From NCBI RefSeq assembly GCF_001280595.1, contig NZ_LITU01000081.1, forward strand, positions 242,461 through 306,460: a DNA stretch of 64,000 bases. Direction: 5' to 3'. How positions within the stretch are numbered: the first letter of the stretch is position 1; each line of letters starts with the position of its first letter. The position numbers and the translations under genes were made by a program. This document shows, in pieces, positions 62,635 to 64,000 of the stretch. The notes under the pieces were generated by a model. The model saw only the letters and a program-made list of their open reading frames with translations. It had not been told where the DNA came from and did not search any database. Origin of the DNA: Paenibacillus xylanivorans (GTDB lineage: Bacteria; Bacillota; Bacilli; Paenibacillales; Paenibacillaceae).

Positions 62635-63261
62635 ATGGTATATCGATATGTGGCTATAGGAGATTCATTAACGGTAGGTACAGGAGCGCTGCTGGGCACC
62701 GGCTTTGTTCCTTTATATCGGAGAATGGCAGAAACGAATGTACGTACGTTTGTATCGATGGATAACTTGGGTGTGAATGGACTTACGTCAGGGGAAATGC
62801 TGCAGATGATATCCAACAATCCAAGAGTACGGCAATCACTGCGTGAAGCAGATATTATTACGTTATCGATTGGTGGAAACGATCTGATTCGTACGTTCAA
62901 AGCGAGTGGCGGGATCCCGAACGCAAGTAAAATGACACAGGTGCTTGGCGAAACGCGTAGTAACGTGTCCCAGATAATGAGGCACATCCGGCAGTTGAAA
63001 GGGAACAGTGTATATATGGTTCGTACGATTGGGTTGTACAACCCGTATCCGCAAGCAGCCGAAGCATCATATTGGGTGCGGCAATATAACTCCTTTCTGA
63101 ATGGTGTGGGATCAGGGAACTATGCCTGTGCTCAGGTCTATGACCGGTTTGAAGGACGTGAACGTGAACTGTTATTTTGGGACAGGGTTCATCCAAATGC
63201 AAAAGGCTATCGCGTAATTGCAGAACAGCTAAATCGTACAGGATACTATCCTTTTGCCTGA
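62635..63261 (+). CDS. SGNH/GDSL lipase, spore-germination LipC-like
   Basis: A 208-aa hydrolase. Block I is YVAIGDSLTVGTG with the catalytic Ser near residue 10, block III is LSIGGNDLIRTF, and block V is WDRVHPNAKGYRVIAEQL with the Asp/His pair. The length and start resemble B. subtilis LipC (YcsK), a lipase needed for efficient germination. There is no signal peptide. ATG 62635 follows AGAGGGG; ATG 62614 is an alternative that adds seven residues. Confidence 0.82.
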   Translation: MVYRYVAIGDSLTVGTGALLGTGFVPLYRRMAETNVRTFVSMDNLGVNGLTSGEMLQMISNNPRVRQSLREADIITLSIGGNDLIRTFKASGGIPNASKMTQVLGETRSNVSQIMRHIRQLKGNSVYMVRTIGLYNPYPQAAEASYWVRQYNSFLNGVGSGNYACAQVYDRFEGRERELLFWDRVHPNAKGYRVIAEQLNRTGYYPFA

Positions 63262-63384
63262 TCAGCAGGGAAGAAGCGTAGAATAACGAATATTACCTCG
63301 GAGCCGACTAGACCGAAAGAAGTACTTCCGTTAAGATGAGGACATATAGGGGTTGTATTACGTGAGACAAAGGAGTTATTTTTG

Positions 63385-64000
63385 GTGCACATCATCGATT
63401 CAGGTTCCCTAAACGATCCAGAACAGCAGCTCATATCCACTGTCTTATCCTCATATGGTTTCACGTCCAATTGGAATGCTCAGCGCGGAAGGGGAGGCAT
63501 GAACAACTCTACCTTCATGGTAGAGATAGACCAAGGATGTTACGTGCTGAGGCAGTATGAGACGCATAATGATCTAATGAAAATTGCTTTTGAACACGAG
63601 GTGCTGGCTGCATTGTCACGTTCAGATTTTGAGCTTCATGTGCCTGCGCCCGTTAACCTTCCTGATAATAAGGATGCTACATTTCTTGTTGTGCAGGATC
63701 GTTCCTCGGGCAGGAGCAAAATTGTGACGTTGTTCCATTATCGTGTGGGCCATAATCCCGTGTGGAATACACCCGAGCAGCTGAGTGGGCTGGGCAAGGC
63801 AGCAGGCAAGTTGTCTTCTGTTATGGCGAGCCTTCCCATATCTCTGGCTCCCGTTTACCCTCCCTATTATCAAATTCAGGAGGCTTACCCGCTCTGTTCG
63901 CCTGAGAAACTGTTACAATTGTGTACCTCACCCCCGGATACGCTGATGGCATGTGCGGATGACCTGCAGAATCTAAAAGTTGTGTTACCAGACTTGTTCG
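63385..64000 (+). CDS. Phosphotransferase-family protein, N-terminal part (cut by window end)
   Basis: A reading frame open for 205 codons to the window end. GTG 63385 (or TTG 63382) follows AAAGGAG. The text GRGGMNNSTFMVEIDQGCYVLRQY looks like the nucleotide loop and Lys/Arg strand of the homoserine kinase II / CotS / aminoglycoside phosphotransferase fold. The phrase LGKAAGKLSSVMASLP resembles the helix before the catalytic loop in that family. The catalytic HxD motif would lie beyond the window, so function is open. Confidence 0.65.
   Translation, partial: MHIIDSGSLNDPEQQLISTVLSSYGFTSNWNAQRGRGGMNNSTFMVEIDQGCYVLRQYETHNDLMKIAFEHEVLAALSRSDFELHVPAPVNLPDNKDATFLVVQDRSSGRSKIVTLFHYRVGHNPVWNTPEQLSGLGKAAGKLSSVMASLPISLAPVYPPYYQIQEAYPLCSPEKLLQLCTSPPDTLMACADDLQNLKVVLPDLF

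Noticed and set aside
1-64000. CRISPR arrays, tRNA or rRNA genes, insertion sequences, prophage
   Set aside because: No regularly spaced long repeats, tRNA-like cloverleaf sequence, rRNA sequence, transposase or phage genes were seen on either strand. A tRNA or CRISPR scanner would be decisive.

Overview
The window reads as a chromosomal segment of a spore-forming, plant-polysaccharide-using Firmicute, most likely Paenibacillus or a close relative. The grounds are intermediate base composition, strong Gram-positive ribosome binding sites, YesM/YesN-type two-component pairs beside ATPase-less CUT1 sugar transporters, CcpA-type cre sites, a gerA-family germination operon and a LipC-like lipase. 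No rRNA, tRNA, CRISPR array, prophage or insertion sequence was recognised. Assignments come from reading motifs; no database search was possible.

Layout. (1) 1-7.5 kb: sensor kinase, response regulator, two permeases and a binding lipoprotein, substrate unknown, with a perfect cre upstream. (2) 7.6-8.3 kb: an unknown membrane protein. (3) 8.4-19.2 kb: a galactan locus with kinase, regulator, binding lipoprotein, two permeases, a GH53 endo-galactanase without signal peptide and a GH42 beta-galactosidase. A tandem box with 20-bp period precedes three of its transcription starts. (4) 19.5-29.7 kb: malic enzyme with HD phosphohydrolase, an aromatic-acid-exporter-like protein, a PNPOx-like protein, HelD, adenine deaminase and a secreted protein of unknown function. 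(5) 29.8-37.3 kb: an AraC regulator divergent from a GH31 alpha-xylosidase, a kinase-like phosphotransferase and a large GH3 enzyme; this set suits xyloglucan-type oligosaccharides. (6) 37.5-41.5 kb: two convergent MFS transporters, one with a MarR regulator, and a lone FucU mutarotase. (7) 41.5-45.4 kb: a germinant receptor operon (A, C, small D, B) behind a sigma-G-like promoter. (8) 45.6-46.8 kb: GNAT and TraX-like proteins. (9) 46.9-52.5 kb: a chemoreceptor followed by a one-module NRPS with a terminal reductase domain. (10) 53.1-64 kb: rpiA, GNAT and MarR genes, an orphan receiver, a YqkD-like hydrolase, a methyltransferase, a kinase pseudogene remnant, a MarR/MMPL pair with three tandem 16-bp operator-like repeats, a LipC-like lipase and a partial phosphotransferase.

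How the genes work together. In both sugar loci a membrane kinase would sense an external saccharide. The AraC-type regulator would then switch on a lipoprotein-dependent importer, and cre sites add glucose repression. In the galactan locus the imported oligosaccharides would be cut in the cytoplasm by GH53 and GH42. No transporter ATPase is present, so a shared MsmX-type ATPase encoded elsewhere is implied. The most unusual element is the chemoreceptor-NRPS pair: the NRPS should activate one amino acid, probably aromatic, and release it reductively as an aldehyde or alcohol.
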